A DNA stretch of 64,000 bases from Gp1-AA122 sp036378535 (GTDB lineage: Bacteria; Acidobacteriota; Terriglobia; Terriglobales; Acidobacteriaceae): assembly GCA_036378535.1 (NCBI GenBank), contig DASUWH010000031.1, positions 1-64,000 on the forward strand, read 5' to 3'. A program made the position numbers and the translations under genes. Of this stretch, positions 33,980 through 42,458 are shown piece after piece (position 1 is the first letter of the stretch; each line of letters opens with the position of its first letter). Under the pieces are notes generated by a model that was not told the origin of the DNA, ran no database searches, and worked only from the letters and a program-made list of their open reading frames with translations.

Positions 33980-36607
33980 ATGATCGGGTCAGCCAAATCC
34001 AGAAATGACCCTCCTCTTGAGACCGCAATTCCTGCTGCTGCGGTTCCTCTGGAGTCGATCCTGTGCACGGAGGAGTTGCAAAGCCGGCCATCGCGTCCGC
34101 CCGATTACGAGAAGGAGAATCAGGCGTTCGTGAAGCTGGTGAGCGCCTTGGCCGACTCGCCGAGTACCATCTTTCAGACACTAGCTGAAACGATCCAAGA
34201 TATTACCCAGTCCGACTCTGCCGGCCTTAGCCTGCTGACGAGAGATGGCAAAACGCCGCACGTTGACGGCCAGAGGTTCTATTGGCCAGCTATTTGCGGC
34301 ATGTGGAATCCCCACGTTGGAGGTGGGACTCCGCGCAATTTCGGGCCATGCGGAGACGTGCTCGACCAAAATCGTACGCTGTTGTTCAGTCATTTCGAGC
34401 GGCGTTATCCCTATTTGATGCCAGTCGTTCCTGCAGCCGAAGAGTGCCTGCTGGTGCCGTTTTACGTCGCGGGCAAGGCGGTCGGAACCATTTGGGCGAT
34501 CATGCACAGTGACCGCCGCAAGTTCGATGCAGAAGATGACCGGGTCATGGCCTCCCTGGGGAAATTTGCCTCCTCAGCGTATCAAGCATGGATGCACATA
34601 GAAGACCTCAAAATCGAAGTGTCCGAGCGCGAGAGGGTGGAAGCAGAATTGCGCAAATTAACCGATGGTCTCGAGGCACAAGTTCGGGCAAGGACGGAAG
34701 AGCTGAGGCGCAGCGAAGCGTACTTGGCAAACGCTCAGGCACTTAGCCACACCGGGAGTTTCGGCTGGCACGTTGCGAGCGGAAGACTCTACTGGTCGGA
34801 CGAGACCTTTCGGATACTCGAACTCGAATCCACAGCCGAACCTACATTGGAGCTGGTGTTTGAACGAACTCATCCGGAAGACAGACAGCTCGTCCAAGAC
34901 GTAATCGACGAAGCCGTGAGGGAGAAGAAAGATTTCGATTTCGAACATCGCCTTGTGATGGCAGATGATTCGGTAAAGTTCCTTCGAGTTGTGGGCCATG
35001 CATCCAACGTCGACACCGGCGACTTCGAGTTTCTAGGAGCGGTGACGGACATTACGGAGCGCAAGCGCGCGGAGCAGAAATTTCGAGGGCTTCTGGAATC
35101 CGCGCCGGATGCCATGGTCGTGATGAATCGGCAGGGCAGGATCGTACTGGTCAACGCACAGATGGAAAATGTGTTTGGATATCAGAGAGAAGAACTCCTG
35201 GGGCGGCAGATTGAGATTCTCGTGCCGGAACGGTTTCGTGGTCGACACCCTGGGCACCGAGGGAGGTTTTTCGAGCAGCCCCGGGTGCGGCCGATGGGTG
35301 AAGGTCTGAGCCTTTACGCGCGGCGCAAAGACGGAACGGAGTTTCCTGTGGAGATCAGTCTCAGTCCACTTGAAACGGAGGAAGGAACGCTGGTCTCTGG
35401 TGCAGTGAGGGACATCAGCGAACGCAAGCGGGCTGAAGACGAGTTACGGCGCAGTGAGGCTTTTCTCGCCGAGGCTCAGAGCCTTAGCTCCACCGGCAGC
35501 TTCTTCTGGCGCATGGCGACAGACGAAATCACGTGGTCAGAGGAGCTCTATCGTATCTATGAGCTTGGGATCGGCGTGCCCGTGACGCTCGAACTGATCC
35601 GCACTCGTGTCCATCCGGACGACGGCACATTGCTGCAGAAAATGGTCGACCAGGCGCGAAACGGCCGGAGCGATTTTGAATGGCAGTATCGCTTGCTGAT
35701 GCCAGATCACTCGATCAAGTATCTGCATGCAGTCGCTCATGCGACCCAGGACCAGGACGGTCAGCTGGAGTACATCGCGGCGGTTCAAGATATCACCGCT
35801 CGCCGGCTGGCTGAAGAGGCACGTGACAAGGCTCGATCGGAACTTGCACATGTTGCTAGGGCGATGAGCCTCGGAGCCCTGACAGCATCGATGGCCCACG
35901 AACTCAACCAACCCTTGTCCGGCATTGTCACCAACGCCAGTACCTGTATGCGAATGCTGGCTGCCGATCCTCCAAACGTCGAGGGCGCCCGCGAAACTGC
36001 CAGGCGTACAATTCGCGACGGTAACCGCGCTTCCGAGGTAGTCACGCGATTGCGCGCCCTCTTTAGCAAGAAGCAAGGCACGACTGAATCAGTAGACCTG
36101 AATGATGCCACACGAGAGGTGATTGCGCTGTCATTGAATGAATTTCAAAGGAGCCGGGTCATCCTGCAGTCTCAATTTGCCGATGATCTCCCACCGGTCA
36201 CAGGCGATCGCGTTCAGCTCCAGCAAGTTATTATGAACCTGCTCCGGAATGCTTTGGATGCCATGACCAAGGTTGACGACCGGCCCAGAGAGTTGCTGAT
36301 CACTACTGAACGGGTGGAGGGCAATCGTGTGCGCTTGAGCGTGCAAGATGCGGGAGTCGGTTTTGATCCCCAGTCGCTGGACAAGCTCTTCGAGGCCTTC
36401 TATACGACGAAGGATGACGGTATGGGGATCGGACTATCGCTCAGTCGCTCCATTATCGAGAAACATCACGGCAGCTTGTCGGCAAGGTTGAATAAAGGGC
36501 CCGGCGCGACTTTTTCATTTTCTGTTCCGTGCAAGCGGGAGGAGAGTCTGACGAGCAACGATCTTAGTCCCTCCATTCCGATGTCTTCCGCCGAGAGTGC
36601 AGCATGA
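33980..36607 (+). CDS. GAF/PAS hybrid sensor histidine kinase
   Basis: A 875-aa sensor. The N-terminal GAF-like domain is followed by a coiled-coil, then three PAS domains; the middle one contains LESAPDAMVVMNRQGRIVLVN, and the PAC ends read DITERKRAE, DISERKRAE and DITARRLAE. The kinase core has HisKA with phospho-acceptor SMAHELNQPLSGIV, N box QVIMNLLRNALDAM, G1 DAGVGFDP and G2 GMGIGLSLSRSI. This is the FixL/DctB-like HWE-unrelated HisKA type often linked to FixJ regulators. No transmembrane segment is visible, so it senses a cytoplasmic signal; no heme-binding PAS His could be assigned. ATG 33980 has GGAGGTGGA just upstream, and upstream frame extension overlaps the integrase fossil. The stop overlaps the next gene (ATGA). 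Confidence 0.93.
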   Translation: MIGSAKSRNDPPLETAIPAAAVPLESILCTEELQSRPSRPPDYEKENQAFVKLVSALADSPSTIFQTLAETIQDITQSDSAGLSLLTRDGKTPHVDGQRFYWPAICGMWNPHVGGGTPRNFGPCGDVLDQNRTLLFSHFERRYPYLMPVVPAAEECLLVPFYVAGKAVGTIWAIMHSDRRKFDAEDDRVMASLGKFASSAYQAWMHIEDLKIEVSERERVEAELRKLTDGLEAQVRARTEELRRSEAYLANAQALSHTGSFGWHVASGRLYWSDETFRILELESTAEPTLELVFERTHPEDRQLVQDVIDEAVREKKDFDFEHRLVMADDSVKFLRVVGHASNVDTGDFEFLGAVTDITERKRAEQKFRGLLESAPDAMVVMNRQGRIVLVNAQMENVFGYQREELLGRQIEILVPERFRGRHPGHRGRFFEQPRVRPMGEGLSLYARRKDGTEFPVEISLSPLETEEGTLVSGAVRDISERKRAEDELRRSEAFLAEAQSLSSTGSFFWRMATDEITWSEELYRIYELGIGVPVTLELIRTRVHPDDGTLLQKMVDQARNGRSDFEWQYRLLMPDHSIKYLHAVAHATQDQDGQLEYIAAVQDITARRLAEEARDKARSELAHVARAMSLGALTASMAHELNQPLSGIVTNASTCMRMLAADPPNVEGARETARRTIRDGNRASEVVTRLRALFSKKQGTTESVDLNDATREVIALSLNEFQRSRVILQSQFADDLPPVTGDRVQLQQVIMNLLRNALDAMTKVDDRPRELLITTERVEGNRVRLSVQDAGVGFDPQSLDKLFEAFYTTKDDGMGIGLSLSRSIIEKHHGSLSARLNKGPGATFSFSVPCKREESLTSNDLSPSIPMSSAESAA

Positions 36608-37068
36608 TCTCCGAGGGGAAACAATACCAAAGTACAATGGACGACCCTCAGGGAGTGGCGCATTGTTCCGCCATGGAGTCCCATCAGGGAACCAGCGCGA
36701 ACGAACGTCCGCTTGTATCCGTAGTGGATGACGATGAGTCCGTCCGAGAGTCCTTGCCCGACCTGCTGAGGGAGTTCGGCTTTGCGGCTCAAGCCTTTTC
36801 GTCAGCGCAAGAGTTTTTGTTATCAGATTGTATCGAAGAGACCCGCTGTCTGATCCTCGATATCGCGATGCCGGGCATGAGTGGACTTGATCTCCAACAA
36901 GAATTAAGGCTTCGTGGCCAGGATATTCCGGTCATCTTCATCACTGCTCACAAGGACGAAACCATCCGGGAGCTAGCGTTCAAACAGGGAGCCGTGAACC
37001 TGCTGTACAAGCCGTTCAGCGACGCGGCTCTGCTTGAGGCGCTGAATGCGGCCGTCCAGGCGAACTGA
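36604..37068 (+). CDS. Single-domain response regulator
   Basis: A 154-aa receiver protein without an output domain. The phosphorylation pocket is complete: VVDDDES with the acidic pair, CLILDIAMPGMSG with the phospho-Asp, FITAHKDE with Thr/Ala switch region and LLYKPFSDAAL with the conserved Lys. It overlaps the kinase stop by 4 nt. The first ~34 residues are probably not part of the receiver and include the repeated DNA at 36622-36662; starts at ATG 36637 or 36673 are possible. It may act as a phosphate sink or competitor for the downstream regulator. Confidence 0.9.
   Translation: MISEGKQYQSTMDDPQGVAHCSAMESHQGTSANERPLVSVVDDDESVRESLPDLLREFGFAAQAFSSAQEFLLSDCIEETRCLILDIAMPGMSGLDLQQELRLRGQDIPVIFITAHKDETIRELAFKQGAVNLLYKPFSDAALLEALNAAVQAN
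36622..36662 (+). repeat. Repeat copy 2 at the receiver gene start
   Basis: Second copy of the 22-bp plus 10-bp repeat described for 33805-33846, with the spacer one base shorter. It lies within the first codons of the single-domain regulator, overlapping the alternative ATG at 36637. Confidence 0.7.
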
Positions 37069-37148
37069 ACGATCAGCTGCTTCCAATGTGTTGGGGATAT
37101 ACTATGAACCTTGCGCACGCATTAAGCTGTGCATTGGGGTCAGCGCCC

Positions 37149-37778
37149 ATGCCATCAGCATCCCCCGTCGTATTCGTGGTTGATGACGACGTTTCAGTGC
37201 GCGAGTCGCTGCAACTGTTGATCCAGACCGAAGGCTGGCAGGCCGAGACCTTCGCATCCGCCCAAGAATTCCTCGATCATACGCGAGTTGCGCTTCCAAG
37301 CTGCCTCATCCTTGACGTTTCTCTTCCCGGCCTCAACGGTCTAGAACTCCAAGAGCGTGTAGCCGTGGAGCGGATCGACATGCCGATCATCTTCATTACA
37401 GGCCACGGTGATATCCCGATGACGGTGCGAGCCATGAAGGCCGGCGCGATTGAATTCTTAACCAAACCCTTCCGTGATGAAGTGCTCTTGAAAGCGATTC
37501 GGCAAGCGCTCCAACGCAGTAGCATTGCTCTCAGGTACGAAGCAGAAGTACAGGAACTCCGGAAGTGCTACGAGTCTCTCACTCCCCGCGAACGGCAGGT
37601 CATGGCGTTAGTCGTCTCGGGCCGGCTGAATAAGCAGGTTGGGGGCGATCTCGGCATCAGCGAGATTACGGTGAAAGCGCATCGCGGCAAGGTGATGCAA
37701 AAGATGAAAGCTGGTTCTCTCGCCGATTTGGTGAAAATGGCCGCGCGGCTGCAACTCGCCTCTGCCCCGAAAGCTTGA
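37149..37778 (+). CDS. FixJ/NarL-type response regulator
   Basis: A 209-aa two-domain regulator. Receiver: VFVVDDDVSVRES, CLILDVSLPGLNG with the phospho-Asp, FITGHGDIPMTVRAMKAGA and FLTKPFRDE with the Lys. LuxR-type HTH: SLTPRERQVMALVVSGRLNK, GISEITVKAHRGKVMQKM. It should bind DNA as a dimer once phosphorylated by the adjacent kinase. ATG 37149 directly precedes the usual PSASPVVFVVDDD; starts at 37086 or 37104 would add an unconserved N-terminus. It is third in the kinase-receiver-regulator operon. Targets are unknown; the repeated DNA upstream of the kinase and receiver genes is a candidate. Confidence 0.92.
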   Translation: MPSASPVVFVVDDDVSVRESLQLLIQTEGWQAETFASAQEFLDHTRVALPSCLILDVSLPGLNGLELQERVAVERIDMPIIFITGHGDIPMTVRAMKAGAIEFLTKPFRDEVLLKAIRQALQRSSIALRYEAEVQELRKCYESLTPRERQVMALVVSGRLNKQVGGDLGISEITVKAHRGKVMQKMKAGSLADLVKMAARLQLASAPKA

Positions 37779-37825
37779 GTTCTTTCCCGCTCCAGCAAAA
37801 AAAATCGCGGCATGCAACTTCGTCT

Positions 37826-38263
37826 TTACTTGGGTCTTGCCGGCGGCGTCGACCTGGTCGTCGGCTTACCTTTGCCCTTAAGATTGAGCCCCACGGCGGC
37901 GCGGATGAGATCTTTCAAGGCCGCCTCATCGATTTTGTCGCCTTCATGGATGTCGATGGCGCGCCTGACATTGCCCTCGAGGCTGGAGTTGAACAGACCG
38001 GAAGGGTCTGGCAACGCAGCTCCCTTGGCAAACGTCATTTTGACGACCTTCTTGTAGGTCTCTCCCGTGCAGACGATGCCGGCGTGGGACCAGACGGGAA
38101 TTCCCGGCGATGTCGCCTTGGCCCACTTCCACTCTTCGACGATCTCAGGGTCAGCCGCATGTACGATGTCGCGCACTTTCGCGAGCGTCTTCCCGCGCCA
38201 GTCACCTAGTTCCCTGATTTTTGCGTCGATAGATGCGGAGGCAGATCCCGCGGGCTTTTTCAT
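37826..38263 (-). CDS. DUF1801 domain protein
   Basis: A 145-aa protein of the DUF1801 (YdhG/YjbR-like surface) family: IRELGDWRGKTLAKVRDIVHA, DPEIVEEWKWAKATSPGIPVW, GIVCTGETYKKVVKMTFAKG and a basic C-terminal tail. Cytoplasmic, function unknown. ATG 38263 is used rather than an upstream TTG. The gene converges with the regulator operon, 47 bp apart. Confidence 0.85.
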   Translation of the reverse strand: MKKPAGSASASIDAKIRELGDWRGKTLAKVRDIVHAADPEIVEEWKWAKATSPGIPVWSHAGIVCTGETYKKVVKMTFAKGAALPDPSGLFNSSLEGNVRRAIDIHEGDKIDEAALKDLIRAAVGLNLKGKGKPTTRSTPPARPK

Positions 38264-38604
38264 GCGCAGCTCCAACTCTCGCGACTAATTTAGCTGCCCG
38301 ACGCAGAAGCTGCAACGCCGGCAATTAAGTTGAGGACTCGTCCCGAGCAGTCGCAAATAGGGGAATGTTTACCAGCGAGTACCCCCTCCCCCTCCCCTGC
38401 GATCTTTTGAAATCAAAGATTTAGCGCAATCGTGGGCTGCAGATCTTTGAGTTAAAAGAACTTATACGCAAAATATTCCGAACAAAGCACTTAGCTGTTA
38501 GCTAGAGACTTATCGTAACCAGGGTCTGAGTGCTTCCTGGGGCCGGGAATATCGCGAAGCCGCCGAGGACGGGCGACACGCGCTGCATGGAACTACAGAA
38601 GGCC

Positions 38605-38622
38605 GCGGACAGGAGTGTCCGC
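38605..38622. repeat. Dispersed palindrome GCGGACA-N4-TGTCCGC
   Basis: A perfect 7-bp stem with a GGAG loop, followed by GCCAC. The same element occurs inverted at 53323-53340. It lies in an 800-bp spacer (38264-39063) that has no gene I can support. Confidence 0.7.
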
Positions 38623-38955
38623 GCCACACGGGATGTCAAAGATCGGTGGTGGCCGGGAGCGCCGGCCGGAGGGTGTGCTTTGCCCTACACCTCTCCCTTA
38701 CTCCAGTATGACGGATTGAGAGTGGTGAATGAGACATTTTGGGTCACGAAATATTTGCTGTGGAATCGCGAAGATAGGACGGAAATGAGGGTTCGTGCGG
38801 GCTTGACATCTCTAACGACGCCGGCGCTGTTGTTTCCCCTACCTCCGTATAGTCGCATATCAATGCACCCATGACACCGGACAATGACCAAAAATTCTCA
38901 ATTCCGTTAGTGTGTACGCGGCCACAAAGCGTGAGTTCGGGGTTCGCAAACACCC

Positions 38956-38980
38956 AGGTCTCGCAAAGGCGGCGAGACCT
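38956..38980. repeat. Dispersed hairpin AGGTCTCGC/GCGAGACCT
   Basis: A 9-bp perfect stem with a 7-nt loop, followed by GGGGCACCC. A related element (CATGTCTCGC/GCGAGGCATG then GGGGCACCC) lies at 61606-61632. It belongs to an intergenic repeat family outside the island. Confidence 0.7.
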
Positions 38981-39063
38981 GGGGCACCCGGCAGGTTGCG
39001 GGCACAACCACCCATTGCACCTCATTATTGCTTGCGAGAGAATGGCACGCGGAGGCAACCATC

Positions 39064-39792
39064 ATGGTTAACACGATAGTGGATGGAACCTTTCGGCAAA
39101 CTAATTTGACCAACGAATCTTCCGAATATCTGGCCAAGCGTGAGGAGCTTCGCCTTGCCGAAATCCAGCTCATGCGTCAGCGCGAACGCGTCGCTGAGCT
39201 GCGCCGCCATCTTCCTGAAGGTGCTGCTCTTCAGGACTATCGATTTGAAGAGGGTCCACGTGACCTTGACGCGGGTGATGAGCCTGCGCGCGCGGTCCGC
39301 CTCAGCGAACTTTTTACCGGGCCCAATCGCTCGCTCGTCATCTATCACTTCATGTTCGGAAAAAAGCAGGCGAAGGCTTGCCCCATGTGCACCGCCTGGC
39401 TCGACGGTGCGAATGGTGTCGCCCATCATCTCGCTCAGAATCTTGACTTCGCGGTCGTCGCAGCCGCCGATCTCGCGCCTTTGCGCGCCTATGCTCGCGA
39501 GCGGGGATGGGACAAGCTGCGCCTGCTCAGCGCCGGCAACAACACTTTCAAATACGACTTAGGCAGCGAAAACCGCGAAGGCGCTCAGGACTCGACCGTT
39601 TCCGTTTTTACGCGCGACAACACGGGTACTGTGCGTCACTTTTACTCGGCACATCCCAGGATGGGGCCCGACATTCTGGAGCGGGGCATCGATCTGCTGA
39701 CTCCGATCTGGCACTTCATGGACCTCACTCCGCAAGGCCGAGGCAGTTGGTATGCCAGTCTTGCCTACGGTACTAAAGTCCGAGCCGCGTAA
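39064..39792 (+). CDS. DUF899 thioredoxin-fold protein
   Basis: A 242-aa DUF899 protein. The N-terminal helical part (LAKREELRLAEIQLMRQRER) is followed by YRFEEGPRDL, LFTGPNRSLVIYHFMFGK and the Cys motif ACPMCTAWLDG, then HLAQNLDFAVVAAADLAPL and TPQGRGSWYASLAYG. The CxxC-like position is ACPMC, consistent with a thioredoxin-like fold, but the activity of the family is not established. ATG 39064 follows a CGGAGG tract; an upstream start at 39028 would add twelve unconserved residues. Confidence 0.88.
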   Translation: MVNTIVDGTFRQTNLTNESSEYLAKREELRLAEIQLMRQRERVAELRRHLPEGAALQDYRFEEGPRDLDAGDEPARAVRLSELFTGPNRSLVIYHFMFGKKQAKACPMCTAWLDGANGVAHHLAQNLDFAVVAAADLAPLRAYARERGWDKLRLLSAGNNTFKYDLGSENREGAQDSTVSVFTRDNTGTVRHFYSAHPRMGPDILERGIDLLTPIWHFMDLTPQGRGSWYASLAYGTKVRAA

Positions 39793-39921
39793 ACGTAGCT
39801 TATCTCGGGTCAGGAGTCCCGCAGGTTGTTTTAGCCTTGCGTTTGCAACCGGAGGTCTCTGCACGGTGAGCGGAAGCCAATACTTGATTGGCATCACTTG
39901 TTCGATGTGTGCATGCAGAGT

Positions 39922-40476
39922 TTAGACTCTTAGCCAGCCGCGGAATCCCCTGGCCGCGTAGTAGGATTCCGCGCCGTTGTGATACAGGAAAACGGTGTCG
40001 AAGCGGCGATCACAAAAGAGGGCGCCGCCAAGTTTTCGGATAGCAGAAGGTGTTTTCACCCAGCTCGAGGTTTTCGTGTCGAAAGATCCAAGCTTCTGCA
40101 ATTCTCGATATTGTTCTTCCGTTAGAAGCTCGATGCCCATGGCAGCGGCCATATCGAGAGCGTTGGCTTTGGGTTTGTTTTCTTTCCTTGACTGCAGCGC
40201 TTCGCGGTCGTAGCAAAGACTTCTGCGGCCTTTCGGACTCTCGGCGGAACAGTCATAAAAAATGTATTCGCCCGTCTTTTGATCACGGCTGACGACGTCC
40301 GGTTCACCGCCGGTTCTTTCCATTTCATTGATTGACCACAGTTTTTCGGCATTCGCTTCCAGCTTTGCTTGCAGGTTGGCCCAGTCAAGACCTTTATGGC
40401 GGTTCATGTATTTTTCAAAACGGGCTTTCAAGGCTCTGAGCAGTTCTTCGCATTGTTTTTTTGAAAGAGTTGACAT
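39922..40476 (-). CDS. DUF4256 family protein
   Basis: A 184-aa cytoplasmic protein of DUF4256: LRALKARFEKYMNRHKGLDW, LWSINEMERTGGEPDVV, YIFYDCSAESPKGRRSLCYD, AAAMGIELLTEEQYRELQ and GALFCDRRFDTVFLYHNGAESY. The family is conserved across bacteria and has no assigned role. Single-gene unit between a convergent DUF899 gene and a small membrane gene. Confidence 0.87.
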   Translation of the reverse strand: MSTLSKKQCEELLRALKARFEKYMNRHKGLDWANLQAKLEANAEKLWSINEMERTGGEPDVVSRDQKTGEYIFYDCSAESPKGRRSLCYDREALQSRKENKPKANALDMAAAMGIELLTEEQYRELQKLGSFDTKTSSWVKTPSAIRKLGGALFCDRRFDTVFLYHNGAESYYAARGFRGWLRV

Positions 40477-40512
40477 AGTTCTTACGCAGCCGCGTTATCC
40501 TCCGGTCTAAGT

Positions 40513-40743
40513 TCACAGGTTCGAAGTTGTGCCACCCGCTGTTCTTTTCGAAAAAAGCCGTCGAAGGACATGGCCCTTCCACATCCACAATCCCGAGAGG
40601 ACCATTGCAGGTACGAAGAAGTATCTAGTTCGAGGCGCGTAGCCTGGAAGTTTTTCAAACGGACTATAGATATAGCCGAGGATGGGAATGGCAAAGACGA
40701 GGTGAATCCAGCGGAAGATCGAACGCGTGATGCTTTGGGTCAT
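40513..40743 (-). CDS. Small hypothetical membrane protein
   Basis: A 76-aa protein with two hydrophobic segments (IHLVFAIPILGYIYS and YFFVPAMVLSGLWMW) and a basic C-terminal tail, so probably an inner-membrane hairpin. It lies 14 bp after the SRPBCC gene on the same strand and is likely the third gene of that ArsR operon. Family not recognised beyond small hydrophobic proteins seen beside such pairs. Confidence 0.65.
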   Translation of the reverse strand: MTQSITRSIFRWIHLVFAIPILGYIYSPFEKLPGYAPRTRYFFVPAMVLSGLWMWKGHVLRRLFSKRTAGGTTSNL

Positions 40744-40757
40744 GATGTTTTCTCGAT

Positions 40758-41345
40758 TCAGGACTTTTGATCCGACTTAGATCTCCAGTTCGGCGTTTCA
40801 AGGCCGAACTGCTTGGCATACTCGGCGTTCAAGCGCTGCCAGCCGGGAAACTTCATGGCCTCGGGGCCGACGATGCGTCCAATGGGCTGACCGGCGAGAA
40901 GGTGATCCAGGACATCGAAACAAATGTGCCATCCGGCAGCGCCCATGGAGATGAAGCGGTGACCGATATTGGTCCACAGCGTCAGGCGGGTGCCACCAGA
41001 AAAGGCTTCGAGTTCCCAGCGCATATCGAAGCCACCCCACTTGTACTCCAGCACCTGGGGAGCGTCGGCTCGCGTCACGGTTGTTTCTGTAACATGCGGC
41101 GTGGGCGCTCCCACGGTGGTGAGATTCACCGTGGTTCCAACCGCAGCCAAGCTGCGATCGGCGTCGAAGGGAGCCCATTCGCGTAGATGTGCGGGGTCAG
41201 TCAGCGCCTGCCACACTTTTTCCGGCGAGTGGCGCAGTTCGCGGACCAGAACGAGCGTCCACTTGTCTTCACCGTTTTGTCCCCGATCGTTTTGTACCCG
41301 CGCCACGTTGGCGGGGCCCGGTGTGTAGTGTTCGCGAGCGGTCAT
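40758..41345 (-). CDS. SRPBCC domain protein
   Basis: A 195-aa AHSA1/SRPBCC protein: LVRELRHSPEKVWQALTDPA, LREWAPFDADRSL, LEYKWGGFDMRWELEAFSGG, TRLTLWTNIGHRF and a helix with AAGWHICFDVLDHLLAGQP. It binds an unknown hydrophobic ligand. Its start overlaps the ArsR gene by 4 nt, and a small membrane protein follows. It is a different subgroup from the SRPBCC at 12595. Confidence 0.88.
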   Translation of the reverse strand: MTAREHYTPGPANVARVQNDRGQNGEDKWTLVLVRELRHSPEKVWQALTDPAHLREWAPFDADRSLAAVGTTVNLTTVGAPTPHVTETTVTRADAPQVLEYKWGGFDMRWELEAFSGGTRLTLWTNIGHRFISMGAAGWHICFDVLDHLLAGQPIGRIVGPEAMKFPGWQRLNAEYAKQFGLETPNWRSKSDQKS

Positions 41346-41692
41346 CTTCTTCTCCTTGGCTTACTTTTCTTTGGCGTTAATTGATCGTTGTCCATGCGGT
41401 CGAGGTGACGTTCGAGAGCGTCTACGTGAGCGGACCAAAAGCGGCGGAACTGAGCCAGCCAGGCGTCCAGCTCCCGAAGCGGTTCAGGTTTCAGCCGGTA
41501 GAGACGGCGCTGCGCGTCCACCGAGGATTCCACGAAACCGGCCTCGCGCAGCACGCGCAGGTGCTTGGACACGGTCGGCTGCGACATGCGAAGCTGGCGC
41601 TCGATCTCACCCACCGACTGCTGGGACGAGACCAGAAGGCTCAATATGGCGCGTCGGTTTGGCTCGGCAATGACTTCGAAGACAGATTCCAC
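41342..41692 (-). CDS. ArsR-family transcriptional regulator
   Basis: A 116-aa winged-helix repressor: VIAEPNRRAILSLLVSSQQ, VGEIERQLRMSQPTVSKHLR with the recognition helix, LREAGFVESSVDAQRRLYRL wing, and a C-terminal dimerisation helix with WLAQFRRFWSAHVDALERHL. No metal-sensing Cys pair. Initiation at GTG 41692 sits only 8 bp from the -10 box, so the mRNA is probably leaderless. It controls the SRPBCC gene that overlaps it. Confidence 0.9.
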   Translation of the reverse strand: MESVFEVIAEPNRRAILSLLVSSQQSVGEIERQLRMSQPTVSKHLRVLREAGFVESSVDAQRRLYRLKPEPLRELDAWLAQFRRFWSAHVDALERHLDRMDNDQLTPKKSKPRRRR

Positions 41693-41700
41693 GCTTCCTT

Positions 41701-41729
41701 ATATACCTCACACAGTATATACGTGTCAA
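41701..41729 (-). promoter_or_regulatory. Sigma-70-type promoter of the ArsR operon
   Basis: On the minus strand TTGACA (41729-41724) is followed after 17 bp by GTATAT (41706-41701). Transcription would begin around 41694, within a few bases of the GTG start. The spacer and flanks are rich in TATATA motifs that could form the operator. Confidence 0.65.
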
Positions 41730-42072
41730 GGCATATATAGGAAAGGGAGCCCTGGGACCAACGCTGACGAAGATCGGCAGCCTTGCGAGCGAAACAGAAG
41801 AGTGGGATCAGGCCAGGAGACCAGCAACTGGAAATGCTTTAATTTCCCGCATACAGCTTCTCTTTGATTGCAATGGCCGGTCGCTCAGAATGCCCGCGCC
41901 TACAGATCATCGCTCCGACTCCTTGCTCCTCGAAGCTGGCGGGGAAGGCGCTCTGAGCCTACCCAGAGTTGAGCCGCAAGTGACATCGTAGCTGACAGCA
42001 CCATGGAAGAGGACATCAAGGAAACGACGCCTAGTGACATAAATCTCGCTTGTATAATCAGTTACGAGCAAA

Positions 42073-42161
42073 GCCGGGATGGCGGAATGGGCAGACGCAT
42101 CGGACTTAAAATCCGAAGCTCTTAACGGAGCGTGGGGGTTCGATTCCCCCTCCCGGCACCA
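42073..42161 (+). tRNA. tRNA-Leu (TAA)
   Basis: An 89-nt class II tRNA. Acceptor GCCGGGA (42073-42079) pairs with TCCCGGC; the anticodon loop CTTAAAA gives TAA at 42107-42109. A long variable arm (CTCTTAACGGAG) and T loop GTTCGATTC follow, with encoded CCA at the end. No att-like duplication of its 3' end was noticed. Confidence 0.96.
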
Positions 42162-42458
42162 GCTTCCTGATTCCACGATATCCTCGTTCGTGGATCGAGG
42201 CCAGCAATATACTCAAACTGCACCTGACCTTCAAAAACGTCGGACCCACGGATGGTTCCCAAATTGTGAACTCTCGCAAAGGCGCGTAGGTTGGGCTTAA
42301 TGGTGGCGTTCTCTCGAAAGAATTCAAAACGCCGTATCTGATCATAATGGTGGTCGGCGGGCTGCTGTTGCACCCTAGTTCCGCGCATCCCCAATGTCCA
42401 ATTGGTTTATTCGAAGGCTTGAACGTAAGTAACGACTGATGTATTCAAAATCAGATTG

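Noticed and set aside
42106..42394. Minus-strand frames over tRNA-Leu with GGGIEPPRSV
   Set aside because: Antisense of the tRNA-Leu gene; no independent coding evidence.
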